From Rubrivivax sp. (GTDB lineage: Bacteria; Pseudomonadota; Gammaproteobacteria; Burkholderiales; Burkholderiaceae_C): a DNA stretch of 64,000 bases. The first letter of the stretch is position 1. Each line of letters begins with the position of its first letter. The position numbers and the translations under genes are program-made. Below the pieces are notes generated by a model, which did no database searches, had not been told where the DNA came from, and saw only the letters and a program-made list of their open reading frames with translations. The stretch is taken from contig JALHMT010000014.1 in NCBI GenBank assembly GCA_022843905.1, forward strand, positions 1-64,000, read 5' to 3'. Positions 11,582-21,622 of this stretch are shown here, in pieces.

Positions 11582-13588
11582 TCAGAAATGGATCCCTCGC
11601 ATCATCTGCTGCATGGCCACCGCTTCCGCGCTCAGCTGCGGCTTGGCGCCCTTCTCGCCCTTGGCCGCGTCGCTGTCGGGGAACATGCGGAAGGTGGTGT
11701 TCATGACGATCTGCGCGATGCGCGGCGCCAGCGCGTGCAGCACCTGGCCGAAGATGCCCAGGCGCGTGGCGATGCGCACCGGCTTGCCGATGCAGGCCTG
11801 CGCGATCATCTCGGCCGCCTCCTCGGGCGCCAGCGTCGGCACGTTGTTGTAGATCTTGGTCGGCGCGATCATCGGCGTGCGCACCAGCGGCATGTTGATG
11901 GTGGTGAAGCTGATGCCCTGGTCGGCGAACTCGCTGCTGGCGCAGCGCGTCCAGGCGTCCAGCGCCGACTTGCTGGCCACGTAGGCCGAGAAGCGCGGCG
12001 CGTTGGTCAGCACGCCGATCGAGCTGATGTTCACCACGTGGCCGCGGCGCTTGGCCACCATGCCGGGCAGCAGGCCCATCGTGACGCGCAGGCAGCCGAA
12101 GTAATTCAGCTGCATCGTGCGCTCGAAGTCGTGGAAGCGGTCGTAGCTGTTCTCGATGGCGCGGCGGATCGAGCGGCCGGCGTTGTTGATGAGGAAGTCC
12201 ACGCCGCCGTGTTTCTCTTCCAGCGTGCGGATGAACTCGGCACAGCCGACCTCGTCGGCGATGTCCACGCTGTAGCTGAAGACCTGCGGGTCGCGGCCGC
12301 CCTTGTTCTTCACATGCTGCTTGATTTCCTTCACCGCCTCGGCCAGCTTGTCCTCGCCGCGCGCGCAGATGATGGTCACCGCGCCGGCCTCGGCGAACTT
12401 GCAGGCCGCCGCCAGGCCGATGCCTGACGAGCCGCCCGTCACCAGCACCACCTTGCCACCCACCGTGCCCTTCAGGCTGCGGTCGATGAAGAGGTCGGGG
12501 TCGAGGTGGCGCTCCCAGTAGTCCCACAAGCGCCAGGCGTAGTCATGCAGGTTGGGGCACTCGATGCCGCTGCCCTTGAGCGCGGCGTCGGTTTCGCGGC
12601 GGTCGAAGCGCGTGGGGTAGTTGACGAAGTCGAGGATGTCGTCGGGCAGCCCCAGGTCCTTCATCACCGCGTTGCGGATGCGTCGCACCGGCGCCACCGC
12701 CATCAGGCCCTTCTTGACGCTCTTGGGGATGAAGCCCAGCAGCGCGGCGTTGACGAAGAGGTTCATCTTCGGCGCGTGCGCGGCCTTGCTCAGGATGTCC
12801 AGCACGTCGCCCACCCGGTAGCCCATCGGGTCGACGAGGTGGAAGCACTTGCCGCTGGAGCGCGTGTGGTGGCTGATGTGGTCCAGCGCGGCGACCACGA
12901 AGTCCACCGGCACGATGTTCACGCGGCCGCCTTCCAGCCCGACCGACGGCATCCACGGCGGCAGGATCTGGCGCATGCGCTGGATCAGCTTGAAGAAATA
13001 GTAGGGGCCGTCGATCTTGTCCATCTCGCCGGTGCGCGAATCCCCCACCACGGCGGCCGGCCGGTACACCGTCCAGGGCACCTTGCACTCCTTGCGAACG
13101 ATCTTCTCGCTCTCGTGCTTGGTCATGTAGTAAGGGTGGTCCAGCCCTTCGGCCTCGTCGAACATGTCCTCGCGGAAGACGCCTTCGTACAGGCCCGCCG
13201 CGGCGATGCTGCTGACGTGGTGCAGGTGCCTCGCATCGATGGCCTTGGCGAACTCCACCAGGTTGCGCGTGCCGTCGATGTTCACGCGCACCTGGCTCTC
13301 TTCGTCGGCCGACAGGTCGTACACCGCGGCCAAGTGGTAGACGTGGTCGATGTGGCCCTTCAGCGCCTTGATGCCTTCGGCGCTGACGCCCAGCTTCTTG
13401 GCCGTGAGGTCGCCGCTGACGGCGATCGCGCGGGTCTTGCTCACGCCCCAGTACTCCAGCAGCGCGGCGGCCTTGTCCTCGCTGCCGGGGCGAACCAGGA
13501 AGTGCACCGTCGTGCCCCGGCGGGCGAGCAGGGTCTTGACGAGGCGCTTGCCGATGAATCCGGTGGCGCCGGTGACGAAGTAGTGCAT
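11582..13588 (-). CDS. Two-domain fatty acyl-CoA reductase (alcohol-forming, Marinobacter FAR type)
   Basis: The 668-residue protein fuses two reductase domains. The first (about 1-360) is an extended SDR with TGATGFIG at 6-13 and YYMTK (Tyr153, Lys157), followed by RPAAVVGDSRTGEMDK. The second (about 375-640) is a classical SDR with TGGSSGIG near 384, NNAG, paired serines near 522 and YVASK (Tyr536, Lys540). The order and many segments match the Marinobacter reductases that reduce fatty acyl-CoA via the aldehyde to the fatty alcohol in wax ester synthesis. It diverges from a phasin gene. Confidence 0.85.
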   Translation of the reverse strand: MHYFVTGATGFIGKRLVKTLLARRGTTVHFLVRPGSEDKAAALLEYWGVSKTRAIAVSGDLTAKKLGVSAEGIKALKGHIDHVYHLAAVYDLSADEESQVRVNIDGTRNLVEFAKAIDARHLHHVSSIAAAGLYEGVFREDMFDEAEGLDHPYYMTKHESEKIVRKECKVPWTVYRPAAVVGDSRTGEMDKIDGPYYFFKLIQRMRQILPPWMPSVGLEGGRVNIVPVDFVVAALDHISHHTRSSGKCFHLVDPMGYRVGDVLDILSKAAHAPKMNLFVNAALLGFIPKSVKKGLMAVAPVRRIRNAVMKDLGLPDDILDFVNYPTRFDRRETDAALKGSGIECPNLHDYAWRLWDYWERHLDPDLFIDRSLKGTVGGKVVLVTGGSSGIGLAAACKFAEAGAVTIICARGEDKLAEAVKEIKQHVKNKGGRDPQVFSYSVDIADEVGCAEFIRTLEEKHGGVDFLINNAGRSIRRAIENSYDRFHDFERTMQLNYFGCLRVTMGLLPGMVAKRRGHVVNISSIGVLTNAPRFSAYVASKSALDAWTRCASSEFADQGISFTTINMPLVRTPMIAPTKIYNNVPTLAPEEAAEMIAQACIGKPVRIATRLGIFGQVLHALAPRIAQIVMNTTFRMFPDSDAAKGEKGAKPQLSAEAVAMQQMMRGIHF

Positions 13589-13798
13589 GGAGTCTCCTCG
13601 CGGGGGGCAGATGTGTCTGGGGAAGCCGCGGATTCTCTGGTGCACTGCGTTTGTGTCCTAGTGGGGTTTCCGGCACGGGCATAGAGCCGTCTCACTAGAC
13701 TTTTAGGCAACGCGCTCCACGGGTGAACCCTATATTCGCTGCATGGATCGTGGCCCGGCCGGTTGCGATGTCCCGTCAACGAAACCAGAGGATTCGAC

Positions 13799-14356
13799 AT
13801 GGTCAAGAAGCTCAAGAGCACGTCCTCCGCCAGGAAAGACAGCGCCGCATCGGGTGTGCTGGACAGCCACCTGGCAGGCGCCGTGAAGGATTCGGCGCAG
13901 CAGATCTGGCTGGCCGGCATGGGCGCCTTTGCCAAGGCCCAGGCCGAAGGCGGCAAGGTGTTCGATGCCCTGGTCAAGGAAGGCATGAGTCTGCAGCGCA
14001 AGACCCAGGCGGTGGCCGAAGAGAAGATCGGCGAAGTCACCGGCAAGATGAGCGCCATGGCCGGCACCGTGACCAGCAAGGCCGGCCAGAACTGGGACAA
14101 GCTCGAGACCATCTTCGAAGCCCGTACCGCCAAGGCCTTGAGCAAGCTGGGCGTGCCCACGGCCAAGGACGTGGACGCGCTGGTCAAGCGCGTCGATGCG
14201 CTGGCCGTCGCGGTGGCCAAGCTGTCGAAGACGGCGCCGGCCAAGAGTGCAATGAACGGCACGGCGCGCAAGGTGGTGGCCAAGGCGCCGGCCAAGGCCC
14301 CCGCAAAGAAGGCTGCGCCCCGGCGCGCGCCGGCCCGCAAGTCGGCGGCGGCCTGA
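13799..14356 (+). CDS. Phasin-like polyhydroxyalkanoate granule protein (PhaF/PhaI group)
   Basis: The 185-residue protein has a lysine-rich start, a phasin helical core (QQIWLAGMGAFAKAQAEGGK to LSKLGVPTAKDVDALVKRV) with heptad character, and a basic Ala/Lys/Pro tail (AKAPAKAPAKKAAPRR) like histone H1. PhaF-type proteins coat PHA granules, and the tail binds DNA to distribute granules at division. AGAGGA lies 6 bases before the start; a TATATT box at 13731-13736 may be its -10 element. Confidence 0.88.
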   Translation: MVKKLKSTSSARKDSAASGVLDSHLAGAVKDSAQQIWLAGMGAFAKAQAEGGKVFDALVKEGMSLQRKTQAVAEEKIGEVTGKMSAMAGTVTSKAGQNWDKLETIFEARTAKALSKLGVPTAKDVDALVKRVDALAVAVAKLSKTAPAKSAMNGTARKVVAKAPAKAPAKKAAPRRAPARKSAAA

Positions 14357-14469
14357 CGTCCCACGCCGCTCGCGGCAGGACCTGAAGGGGCGCCGCGGCG
14401 CCCCTTCGCTTGTCTGCTGCGGGGCTCCGTCCTGCCCCAGGACCGTCGCCTGCCACCGCAACGCCTGCC

Positions 14470-15723
14470 ATGCCCCGAGTCAGCACTGCCCCTTCAACGC
14501 CGTCAGCGCGCGGCGCCCGCATCGGACTGGCCCTGGCCGGCGGCGGGCCGCTGGGCGCGATCTACGAGGTCGGTGCCTTGTGCGCACTCGAAGAATCCGT
14601 GCAGGGCCTGGACCTGACTCGGCTCGACGGCTACGTGGGCGTCTCGGCCGGTGGCTTCATCGCCGCAGGGCTGGCCAACGGCATCACGCCACGGGCGCTG
14701 TGCCGTTCCTTCATCGAGAACGACGGCCCGCGCGACGACCTCATCCGCCCGACGCTGTTCATCACCCCCGCCTGGGCCGAATATGCTCGCCGCCTGGCCA
14801 GCGTGCCGGGGCTGGCGGCGCAGGCGGCCTACGGCTACCTGTTCCGCGGCCGGCCGGCGATGGCTGCCATCGAGCGCCTCGGCCGGGCATTGCCGGCCGG
14901 ACTGTTCAGCCACGGCCCCCTGGAGGTGCGCATGCGCCGCATGCTGCAAGGGCCCGGCCGCAGCAACGACTTCCGGCAACTGCAGCGCAAGCTGGTGCTG
15001 GTGGCGACCGACCTCGACAGTGGCCAGACCGCGCCATTCGGCCAGCCCGGCTGGGACCACGTGCCGATCTCGCAGGCCATGGCGGCCAGTGCGGCACTGC
15101 CGGGCCTGTTCCCGCCGGTGCCCATCGACGGCCGCTGGTACGTGGACGGGGCGCTGAAGAAGACGCTGCACGCCCGCGTGCTGCTGGACATGGGACTGGA
15201 CCTGGTGCTGTGCCTGAACCCGCTGGTGCCCTTCGACGCCACGCACCGCACGCACCGCCGCGTGATGGGTGCTGCCGGGCCGGGCATCCCGCGCCTGGTG
15301 GACGGCGGGCTGCCGGTGGTGCTGAGCCAGACCTTCCGCACGCTGATCCATTCGCGGCTGGAACTGGGCATGAAGGGTTACGAGGCCAGTCACCCCGGCA
15401 CCGACATCCTGCTCTTCGAGCCCGACCACCGCGACCCGGAGATGTTCCTGGCCAACCTCTTCGCCTACGGCCAGCGCCGTGCGCTGGCCGAACACGCCTA
15501 CCAGCAGACGCGAGCCGACCTGCGCTCCCGACGCACCGCGCTGCGCCGCACGCTGGCGGCCCACGGCCTGGCGCTCGACGAAGACGTTCTCGACGACCCG
15601 ACGCGCGTGCTGGTCAAGCGCAAGGGCCGGCCGGCCGGCCGGGCGCTGCGTGCTCTCAAGCGCCTGGAAGAGGTGCTGGACGACCTGGAACGCACGCTGC
15701 CCGAACTGCGACGGGGCGCCTGA
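14470..15723 (+). CDS. Patatin-like phospholipase
   Basis: The 417-residue protein has the patatin oxyanion loop LAGGGPLGA (about 22-30), the nucleophile elbow GVSAGG with Ser59, and the partner aspartate in VDGALKK (Asp226), giving the Ser-Asp dyad. The C-terminal third is basic and helical. Patatins hydrolyse acyl esters of lipids. The position next to a phasin and a fatty acyl-CoA reductase suggests storage-lipid turnover, which is inference. Confidence 0.88.
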   Translation: MPRVSTAPSTPSARGARIGLALAGGGPLGAIYEVGALCALEESVQGLDLTRLDGYVGVSAGGFIAAGLANGITPRALCRSFIENDGPRDDLIRPTLFITPAWAEYARRLASVPGLAAQAAYGYLFRGRPAMAAIERLGRALPAGLFSHGPLEVRMRRMLQGPGRSNDFRQLQRKLVLVATDLDSGQTAPFGQPGWDHVPISQAMAASAALPGLFPPVPIDGRWYVDGALKKTLHARVLLDMGLDLVLCLNPLVPFDATHRTHRRVMGAAGPGIPRLVDGGLPVVLSQTFRTLIHSRLELGMKGYEASHPGTDILLFEPDHRDPEMFLANLFAYGQRRALAEHAYQQTRADLRSRRTALRRTLAAHGLALDEDVLDDPTRVLVKRKGRPAGRALRALKRLEEVLDDLERTLPELRRGA

Positions 15724-15744
15724 GTCGGCGCGTGCCGCTGGCCG

Positions 15745-17238
15745 TCACAGGTAGCGTGCCTCGAGGTGCGCCTTGAAGTGCGCCGGGTTCAGGCTCTCGC
15801 CGGTGGCGCGCCGCGCCAGCTCGTCGGTGGTCCATCGGCTCGCCTGCTGCCAGATGTTGTCGCGCAGCCAGTCGAAGATCGGGGCCAGGTCGCCGGCGGC
15901 GATGCGAGCGTCCAGGTCGGGCATCGTGCGGCGCATCGTCGCGAACCACTGCGCGGCATACATCGCACCCAGCGAGTAGCTGGGGAAGTAGCTCAACAGG
16001 CCCAGCGGCCAGTGCACGTCCTGCAGCGGGCCGTCGGTGAAGTTGCCCCGCGTATCGATGCCCAGCAGTTCCATCATCTTGGCGTCCCACAGCGCCGGCA
16101 CGTCCTCGGGCTCGATCTCGCCTTCGAGCAGCGGGCGCTCGATCTCGTAGCGCAGGATGACGTGCGCGGGGTAGGTGACCTCGTCGGCATCGACGCGGAT
16201 GAAGCCCGGCTTCACCCGGGTGAGCAGGCGCTGCAGGTTGGCCGGATCGAAGGCCGGCTGATCGCCGAAGGCCGCGACCAGCAGCGGTGCCAGGCGGGCC
16301 ACGAAGCCCGGGTGGCAGCCCAGCTGCATCTCGAAGCTCAGGCTCTGGCTCTCGTGGATGGCGGCCGATCGTGCCATGGCCACGGGCTGTCCCAGCCAGT
16401 CGCGCGGCAGGTTCTGCTGGTAGCGGCCATGGCCGGTCTCGTGGATGGTGCCCATCAGGCTGCCGAGGAAGTCGTCCTCGCGGAAGCGCGTGGTCATGCG
16501 CACGTCTTCGGGCACGCCGCCGCAGAACGGGTGGGCACTGACATCGAGTCGCCCGGCCCCGAAGTCGAAGCCCAGCAGCCGCATGGCCTGTTCGCACAGC
16601 GCGCGCTGGGCAGGCACGGGAAACGGCCCGACGGGAGCGATCGTCGGCTCGCGCGACTGCTTGTCGATGACACGGCGGATCAGCCCGGGCAGCCATTGCC
16701 GCACCTCGCCGAAGACACGGTCGAGCGTCGCGGTGTCGGTGCCGGGCTCATAGAGGTCCAGCAGCGCGTCGTAGCGGGACAGACCGGACTGCTCGGCCAG
16801 CAGCGTGGCCTCCTCGCGCGCCACCGCGAGCACTTCGCGGAAGTTGGGCAGGAAGCCGGCCCAGTCGTTGGCCGGGCGCTGCGTGCGCCAGGCGTGCTCG
16901 CAGCGCGTCGAGGCCATCTCCTTGCGCTGCACCAGTGACTCGGGCAGGGCGTTGGAGCTGCGCCAGTCGTGTCGGATCTCGCGCAGGTTGGCTCGCTGCA
17001 ACTCGCTCAGCGGCTCCTGTGCCGCTCGCTCGAGCTGATCGCGCAATGCGGGCTCGATGCGCATGCGGTGCAGCAGTCCGGCCAGTTCGGCCATCGCCGC
17101 GGCTCGTGCCTCGTTGCCTTTGGACGGCATCATGGCCGACTGGTCCCAGCTGGCGATGGCGCCCAGGTGGCCCAGTCGGTGAAGGCGTGTCCAGGTGGCG
17201 GCCAGTGCATCGTAGGAAGGTGTGGGGTTGGCGTTCAT
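15745..17238 (-). CDS. Carboxypeptidase, M32 family (Taq-type)
   Basis: The 497-residue protein has the zinc motif HETGH (His266, His270) and the downstream HES (Glu296) expected for M32 metallocarboxypeptidases, which remove C-terminal residues in the cytoplasm. The length is normal for the family. It starts 13 bp after the yqaA stop on the same strand and converges with the patatin gene across 21 bp. Confidence 0.94.
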   Translation of the reverse strand: MNANPTPSYDALAATWTRLHRLGHLGAIASWDQSAMMPSKGNEARAAAMAELAGLLHRMRIEPALRDQLERAAQEPLSELQRANLREIRHDWRSSNALPESLVQRKEMASTRCEHAWRTQRPANDWAGFLPNFREVLAVAREEATLLAEQSGLSRYDALLDLYEPGTDTATLDRVFGEVRQWLPGLIRRVIDKQSREPTIAPVGPFPVPAQRALCEQAMRLLGFDFGAGRLDVSAHPFCGGVPEDVRMTTRFREDDFLGSLMGTIHETGHGRYQQNLPRDWLGQPVAMARSAAIHESQSLSFEMQLGCHPGFVARLAPLLVAAFGDQPAFDPANLQRLLTRVKPGFIRVDADEVTYPAHVILRYEIERPLLEGEIEPEDVPALWDAKMMELLGIDTRGNFTDGPLQDVHWPLGLLSYFPSYSLGAMYAAQWFATMRRTMPDLDARIAAGDLAPIFDWLRDNIWQQASRWTTDELARRATGESLNPAHFKAHLEARYL

Positions 17239-17251
17239 CGTCGAATCCGCA

Positions 17252-17737
17252 TCAGGGTGTGAGTTGACCGGGAAAGAACCACAGCAGGCCAGCGGTCATG
17301 GTGAAGTAGCGCAGGAACTTCCCGATGGCCATGTAGCCCACGCAGGGCCAGAAGGGCAGGCGCATCCAGCCGGCCACGGCGCAGAGCGGGTCGCCGACGA
17401 GCGGCAGCCAGCTCAACAGGCAGGCGCGGGGGCCGAAACGCTCCAGCCACTGCAGCGCGCGCACTTCGCGCGGCTTGTGGTGAGCCACGCGTTCGTATGC
17501 GCGCTCGGCGCCGTAGCCCATCCACCAGCTGATGGCGCCGCCCACCGTGTTGCCGGCGGTGGCCACGAAGACCGCCGCCCAGAACAGTTCGGGGTTCAGC
17601 TTGACGAGGCCGAACACCGCCGGCTCGCTGCCCATCGGCAACAGCGTGGCCGACACCAGGGCCACCACGAACACCGTCGACAGACCGAACTCCGGCAGGG
17701 CCAGCGCGACCAGCACAGATTGAACCCAGGCTTCCAT
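17252..17737 (-). CDS. yqaA: YqaA-family membrane protein (SNARE-associated/DedA-related)
   Basis: The 161-residue integral membrane protein has four or five hydrophobic segments and the motifs LLPMGSEPAVFGLV and GNTVGGAISWWMGY, with WLPLVGDPLCAVAGWMR, characteristic of YqaA within the VTT/DedA superfamily. That superfamily is linked to lipid flipping and membrane integrity; YqaA itself is uncharacterised. It is upstream of the M32 gene in a probable two-gene unit. Confidence 0.85.
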   Translation of the reverse strand: MEAWVQSVLVALALPEFGLSTVFVVALVSATLLPMGSEPAVFGLVKLNPELFWAAVFVATAGNTVGGAISWWMGYGAERAYERVAHHKPREVRALQWLERFGPRACLLSWLPLVGDPLCAVAGWMRLPFWPCVGYMAIGKFLRYFTMTAGLLWFFPGQLTP

Positions 17738-17851
17738 CGACCGGCATTATCGGCACCGCCCGGCCCACGACCGTTTCCACGCCAAAGCCCCGAGGGCGCG
17801 CCGCTATACTGAAGCCTGTCTTTTCAGCACGCATCACCCCCCCTGACCACC

Positions 17852-18916
17852 ATGCGGATCGGCACCATCGAGCTGCCGAATCACCTCTTCGTCGCCCCGA
17901 TGGCGGGGGTGACGGACCGGCCATTCCGCCAGCTGTGCAAACGGCTTGGTGCGGGGTACGCCGTGAGCGAGATGATCACCTCGCGCAAGGATCTGTGGCA
18001 CACGCTGAAGACATCGCGCCGCGCCAATCACGACGGCGAGGTGGCGCCGATCGCGGTGCAGATCGCCGGCACCGAGCCGGTCATGATGGCCGAGGCGGCG
18101 GCCTACAACATCGACCGCGGCGCGCAGATCATCGACATCAACATGGGCTGCCCGGCCAAGAAGGTGTGCAACCAGTGGGCAGGCTCGGCGCTGATGCAGG
18201 ACGAGCCGCTGGCCGCCGCCATCATCGAGGCCGTCGTGGCCGCCTGCCTGCCGCACGGCGTGCCGGTCACGCTGAAGATGCGCACCGGCTGGTGCCAGGC
18301 CGAGCGCAACGCGCTGCGCCTGGCGCGCATCGCCGAGAACGCCGGCGTGGCCATGGTCACCGTGCACGGCCGCACGCGCGAGCAGGGCTACAAGGGCCTG
18401 GCCGAGTACGACACGGTCGCCGCGGTGAAGGCCGCGCTGCACATCCCCGTGGTGGCCAACGGCGACATCGACTCGCCGCAGAAGGCGCGCGCCGTGCTGC
18501 AGGCCACCGGCTGCGACGCACTGATGGTGGGCCGCGCGGCGCAGGGTCGGCCCTGGATCTTCCGCGAGATCGCACATTACCTGGAACATGGCGAGCTGCT
18601 GGCGCCACCGGCCACGCGCGACGTGCAGGGCTGGCTGCTCGAACACCTGCAGGACCACTACAGCCTGTACGGCGAGCATTCGGGCGTGCGCAGTGCACGC
18701 AAGCACATCGGCTGGGCCGTGCATGCGCTGCCCGGCGGCACCGCCTTCCGCGCGGCGATGAACACGCTCGACGACGCCGCCGCACAACTGCGGGCGGTGT
18801 CCACCTTCTTCGATGTGCTGGCCGAGTCGCACCGGCTGTTGCCGACGCCGCTGCCGCAAGCGCTGGCCGCCGGCGTCGAAGCGGCCAACGACGATGTCGC
18901 CGAGCTGCGCGCATGA
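17852..18916 (+). CDS. dusB: tRNA-dihydrouridine synthase DusB
   Basis: DusB reduces uridine 17 of tRNA using FMN and NADPH. The 354-residue product has [14 protein letters not shown], the catalytic cysteine motif [11 protein letters not shown], and the [14 protein letters not shown]-site motif. A TATACT box at 17805-17810 may be the -10 of the operon. Its stop overlaps the fis start (ATGA), giving the classical dusB-fis pair. Confidence 0.96.
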   Translation: MRIGTIELPNHLFVAPMAGVTDRPFRQLCKRLGAGYAVSEMITSRKDLWHTLKTSRRANHDGEVAPIAVQIAGTEPVMMAEAAAYNIDRGAQIIDINMGCPAKKVCNQWAGSALMQDEPLAAAIIEAVVAACLPHGVPVTLKMRTGWCQAERNALRLARIAENAGVAMVTVHGRTREQGYKGLAEYDTVAAVKAALHIPVVANGDIDSPQKARAVLQATGCDALMVGRAAQGRPWIFREIAHYLEHGELLAPPATRDVQGWLLEHLQDHYSLYGEHSGVRSARKHIGWAVHALPGGTAFRAAMNTLDDAAAQLRAVSTFFDVLAESHRLLPTPLPQALAAGVEAANDDVAELRA

Positions 18917-19149
18917 GCCGCAGACACATCGACGAGTGCGTGCGCGAGAGCCTGGCGCAGTATTTCCGCGACCTGCGCGGCGCCGAGCCGCACGGCATGC
19001 ACGAGATGATGGTCCGTGCGGTGGAGAGACCGCTGCTCGAGGTCGTCATGCAGCAGGCCGAAGGCAACCAGAGCAAGGCCGCCGAGTGGCTGGGCATCAA
19101 TCGCAACACCCTGAGGCGCAAGCTGCAGGACCACAAGCTCATCAAATGA
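18913..19149 (+). CDS. fis: DNA-binding protein Fis
   Basis: The 78-residue protein ends with the Fis helix-turn-helix ([19 protein letters not shown]). Fis is a nucleoid-associated bender and regulator of growth-linked genes. It overlaps dusB upstream and purH downstream by 4 bp each, so all three are translationally coupled. Confidence 0.96.
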   Translation: MSRRHIDECVRESLAQYFRDLRGAEPHGMHEMMVRAVERPLLEVVMQQAEGNQSKAAEWLGINRNTLRRKLQDHKLIK

Positions 19150-20723
19150 CCACCGCCCTGCTTTCCGTTTCCGACAAGACCGGCGTCGTCGACTTCGCCC
19201 GCGCCCTGGCAGCGCTGGGCGTGAAGCTGCTGTCCACGGGCGGCACCGCGCGGCTGCTGGCCGACGCCGGCCTGGCCGTGACCGAGGTGGCCCAGGTGAC
19301 GGGCTTCCCCGAGATGCTGGACGGCCGCGTGAAGACGCTGCACCCGCACATCCACGGCGGCCTGCTGGCGCGGCGCGATCTGCCGGCGCACATGGCGGCG
19401 CTGGCGGAGCACGGCATCGCCACCATCGACCTGCTGGTGGTCAACCTCTACCCCTTCGCGCAGGCCACGGCGCGCGCCGACTGCACGCTGGAGGACGCCA
19501 TCGAGAACATCGACATCGGCGGCCCGGCGATGCTGCGCGCCGCGGCCAAGAACTGGGCCGACGTGGCGGTGGTGATCGACCCGCTGGACTACGAGCGCGT
19601 GCTCGACGAACTGAAGGCCGGCGCAGTGCAGCGCAGCACCCGCTTCATGCTGGCGCGCAAGGTGTTCGCCCACACCGCCGCCTACGACGGCATGATCACC
19701 AACTACCTGACCTCGCTGCAGCCCGGCGCCGAGAACGCCGGGGCCAGCGTGCCGGTGCGCGAGCCCTACCCTGCGGTCTACAACCTGCAGGTGACCAAGG
19801 TGCAGGACATGCGCTACGGCGAGAACCCGCACCAGAGCGCGGCCTTCTACCGCGAAGCGCGGCCGGCCGAGGGCCTGCTGGCCGGATGGCGGCAGCTGCA
19901 GGGCAAGGAGCTCAGCTACAACAACATCGCCGACGCCGACGCCGCGTGGGAATGCGTGAAGACCTTCGATCAGCCGGCCTGCGTCATCGTCAAGCACGCC
20001 AATCCCTGCGGCGTGGCGGTGGGTGGCAGCCTGGTCGAGGCCTACGCGAAGGCCTGGAAGACCGACACCATCTCGGCCTACGGCGGCATCGTCGCCTGCA
20101 ACCGTCCGCTGGACGAAGCCACCGCACTGCGTATCGCCGAGCACAAGCAGTTCATCGAGGTCCTGATCGCGCCGGTCATCACGCCCGAGGCACGCCAGCT
20201 CTTCGCCGGCAAGCAGAACGTGCGCCTGCTGGAGGTGCCGCTGTCGCAGGCCACCAATGCGCTGGACTTCAAGCGCGTGGGCGGCGGGCTGCTCCTGCAG
20301 TCGCAGGACGCCAAGAACGTGGCCGCTTCCGAACTGCGCGTGGTCACGAAGCGGCAACCCAGCGCGACACAGATGGCCGACCTGATGTTCGCCTGGAAGG
20401 TGGCCAAGTTCGTCAAGAGCAATGCCATCGTCTACTGTGGCGACGGCATGACGCTGGGCGTGGGCGCGGGCCAGATGAGCCGCGTCGACAGCGCGCGCAT
20501 CGCCGGCATCAAGGCGCAGAACGCCGGCCTGTCGCTGGCCGGCTCCGCGGTGGCCAGCGACGCCTTCTTCCCCTTCCGCGATGGCCTCGACGTCGTCTGC
20601 GAAGCAGGGGCGACCTGCGTCATCCAGCCCGGCGGTTCGATGCGCGACGAAGAGGTCATCGCGGCTGCCGACGAGCGCGGCGTGGCGATGGTCTTCACCG
20701 GCACCCGGCACTTCAGGCACTGA
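19146..20723 (+). CDS. purH: Bifunctional AICAR formyltransferase/IMP cyclohydrolase PurH
   Basis: PurH performs the last two steps of IMP synthesis. The 525-residue product has the N-terminal MGS-like cyclohydrolase domain ([26 protein letters not shown]) and the C-terminal transformylase with the Lys-His pair in [10 protein letters not shown]. Its stop codon lies inside a perfect 13-bp hairpin. The usual Burkholderiales downstream neighbour ruvC is absent. Confidence 0.97.
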   Translation: MTTALLSVSDKTGVVDFARALAALGVKLLSTGGTARLLADAGLAVTEVAQVTGFPEMLDGRVKTLHPHIHGGLLARRDLPAHMAALAEHGIATIDLLVVNLYPFAQATARADCTLEDAIENIDIGGPAMLRAAAKNWADVAVVIDPLDYERVLDELKAGAVQRSTRFMLARKVFAHTAAYDGMITNYLTSLQPGAENAGASVPVREPYPAVYNLQVTKVQDMRYGENPHQSAAFYREARPAEGLLAGWRQLQGKELSYNNIADADAAWECVKTFDQPACVIVKHANPCGVAVGGSLVEAYAKAWKTDTISAYGGIVACNRPLDEATALRIAEHKQFIEVLIAPVITPEARQLFAGKQNVRLLEVPLSQATNALDFKRVGGGLLLQSQDAKNVAASELRVVTKRQPSATQMADLMFAWKVAKFVKSNAIVYCGDGMTLGVGAGQMSRVDSARIAGIKAQNAGLSLAGSAVASDAFFPFRDGLDVVCEAGATCVIQPGGSMRDEEVIAAADERGVAMVFTGTRHFRH

Positions 20724-20750
20724 GCCTGCGCGCGCCAGCGCGCAGGCTCA
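20721..20750 (+). terminator. 13-bp perfect hairpin spanning the purH stop codon
   Basis: TGAGCCTGCGCGC at 20721-20733 pairs with GCGCGCAGGCTCA at 20738-20750 over a GCCA loop. The first three bases are the purH stop. No T-run follows, so intrinsic termination is uncertain. Confidence 0.6.
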
Positions 20751-20910
20751 GAAGGTGTGAATGAACCCGGCGTGGTCGAGCAGACCATCCGGGCGGCGGC
20801 CATCTAGGCGCAAAGCGGAGTCATAGCTCGGGCTATGGCGAGCATTTGCAACGACGAGGGGCGTCGTTCGGGTGGGATGAGCGGCCATGGCGGGTTCGTT
20901 CACACCTTCT
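20750..20910. repeat. Intergenic element bounded by 20-bp inverted repeats
   Basis: Positions 20750-20769 and 20891-20910 are inverted repeats with one mismatch (AGAAGGTGTGAAT/CGAACCCG). Inside are two further hairpins, CATAGC-TCGG-GCTATG at 20822-20837 and AACGACG-AGGGG-CGTCGTT at 20850-20868. There is no coding sequence. It could be a MITE-like or REP-like dispersed element; it fills most of the gap between the convergent genes purH and yciO. Confidence 0.65.
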
Positions 20911-20916
20911 CGGTGC

Positions 20917-21540
20917 TCAAAGTCCCAGCCGCGCCAGGTCGCCGCGGCCCTGGCGCACCAGCACCGGCTCGTCGTGGGTGATGTCGATCACCGTGGTCGG
21001 CTCCATCGGGCAGGCGCCGGCGTCCACCACCGCCTGCAGGCTCTTCTGGAAGCGCTCCCGGATCTCCGTCGCATCGTTCATGGGCTCGGTCTCGCCGGGG
21101 GCGATCAGCGTGGTGGCCAGCAGGGGCTGGCCGAACAGCGCCAGCAGGTCCTGCGTCACGCGATGATCCGGCACCCGCAGGCCGATGGTGCGGCGTGATG
21201 GGTGCGACAGCCGCCGCGGCACTTCCTTGGTGGCCTCGAGGATGAAGGTGTAAGGCCCCGGCGTGCCCAGCTTCAGCATCCGGTACTGGCGGTTGTCCAC
21301 GCGCGCGTAGCTGGCCAGTTCGCTCAGGTCGCGGCACAGCAGCGTGAGGTGGTGCTTGTCGTCGACCTGGCGGATGCGCCGCAGGTTCTCGGCGGCGGTC
21401 TTGTCGTCGAGCCGGCACACCAGCGCATAGCTGGAGTCGGTGGGCACGGCCGCCACGCCGCCGTCCTGCAGGATCTGCGCCGCCTGCTTCAGCAGGCGTG
21501 GCTGGGGGTTGTGCGGGTGGACTTCGAAGAGTTGCGACAT
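20917..21540 (-). CDS. yciO: YciO-like Sua5/YrdC-family protein
   Basis: The 207-residue protein has the YrdC fold landmarks VAAVPTDSSYALVC, DDKHHLTLLCRDLSELASYA, GPYTFILEATKEVPRRL, and RTIGLRVPDH. It resembles the YciO branch, which is related to but distinct from the TsaC enzymes that make threonylcarbamoyl-adenylate for tRNA t6A. It ends 6 bp from the inverted-repeat element. Confidence 0.87.
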   Translation of the reverse strand: MSQLFEVHPHNPQPRLLKQAAQILQDGGVAAVPTDSSYALVCRLDDKTAAENLRRIRQVDDKHHLTLLCRDLSELASYARVDNRQYRMLKLGTPGPYTFILEATKEVPRRLSHPSRRTIGLRVPDHRVTQDLLALFGQPLLATTLIAPGETEPMNDATEIRERFQKSLQAVVDAGACPMEPTTVIDITHDEPVLVRQGRGDLARLGL

Positions 21541-21622
21541 GACTGCATTGTCGCGGCAGCCCTCCTGCCCGGCGCCTCCGATGCCCCCGGCTCCCCGCGA
21601 GCAGGGGCCGGCCCCGGCAGGC

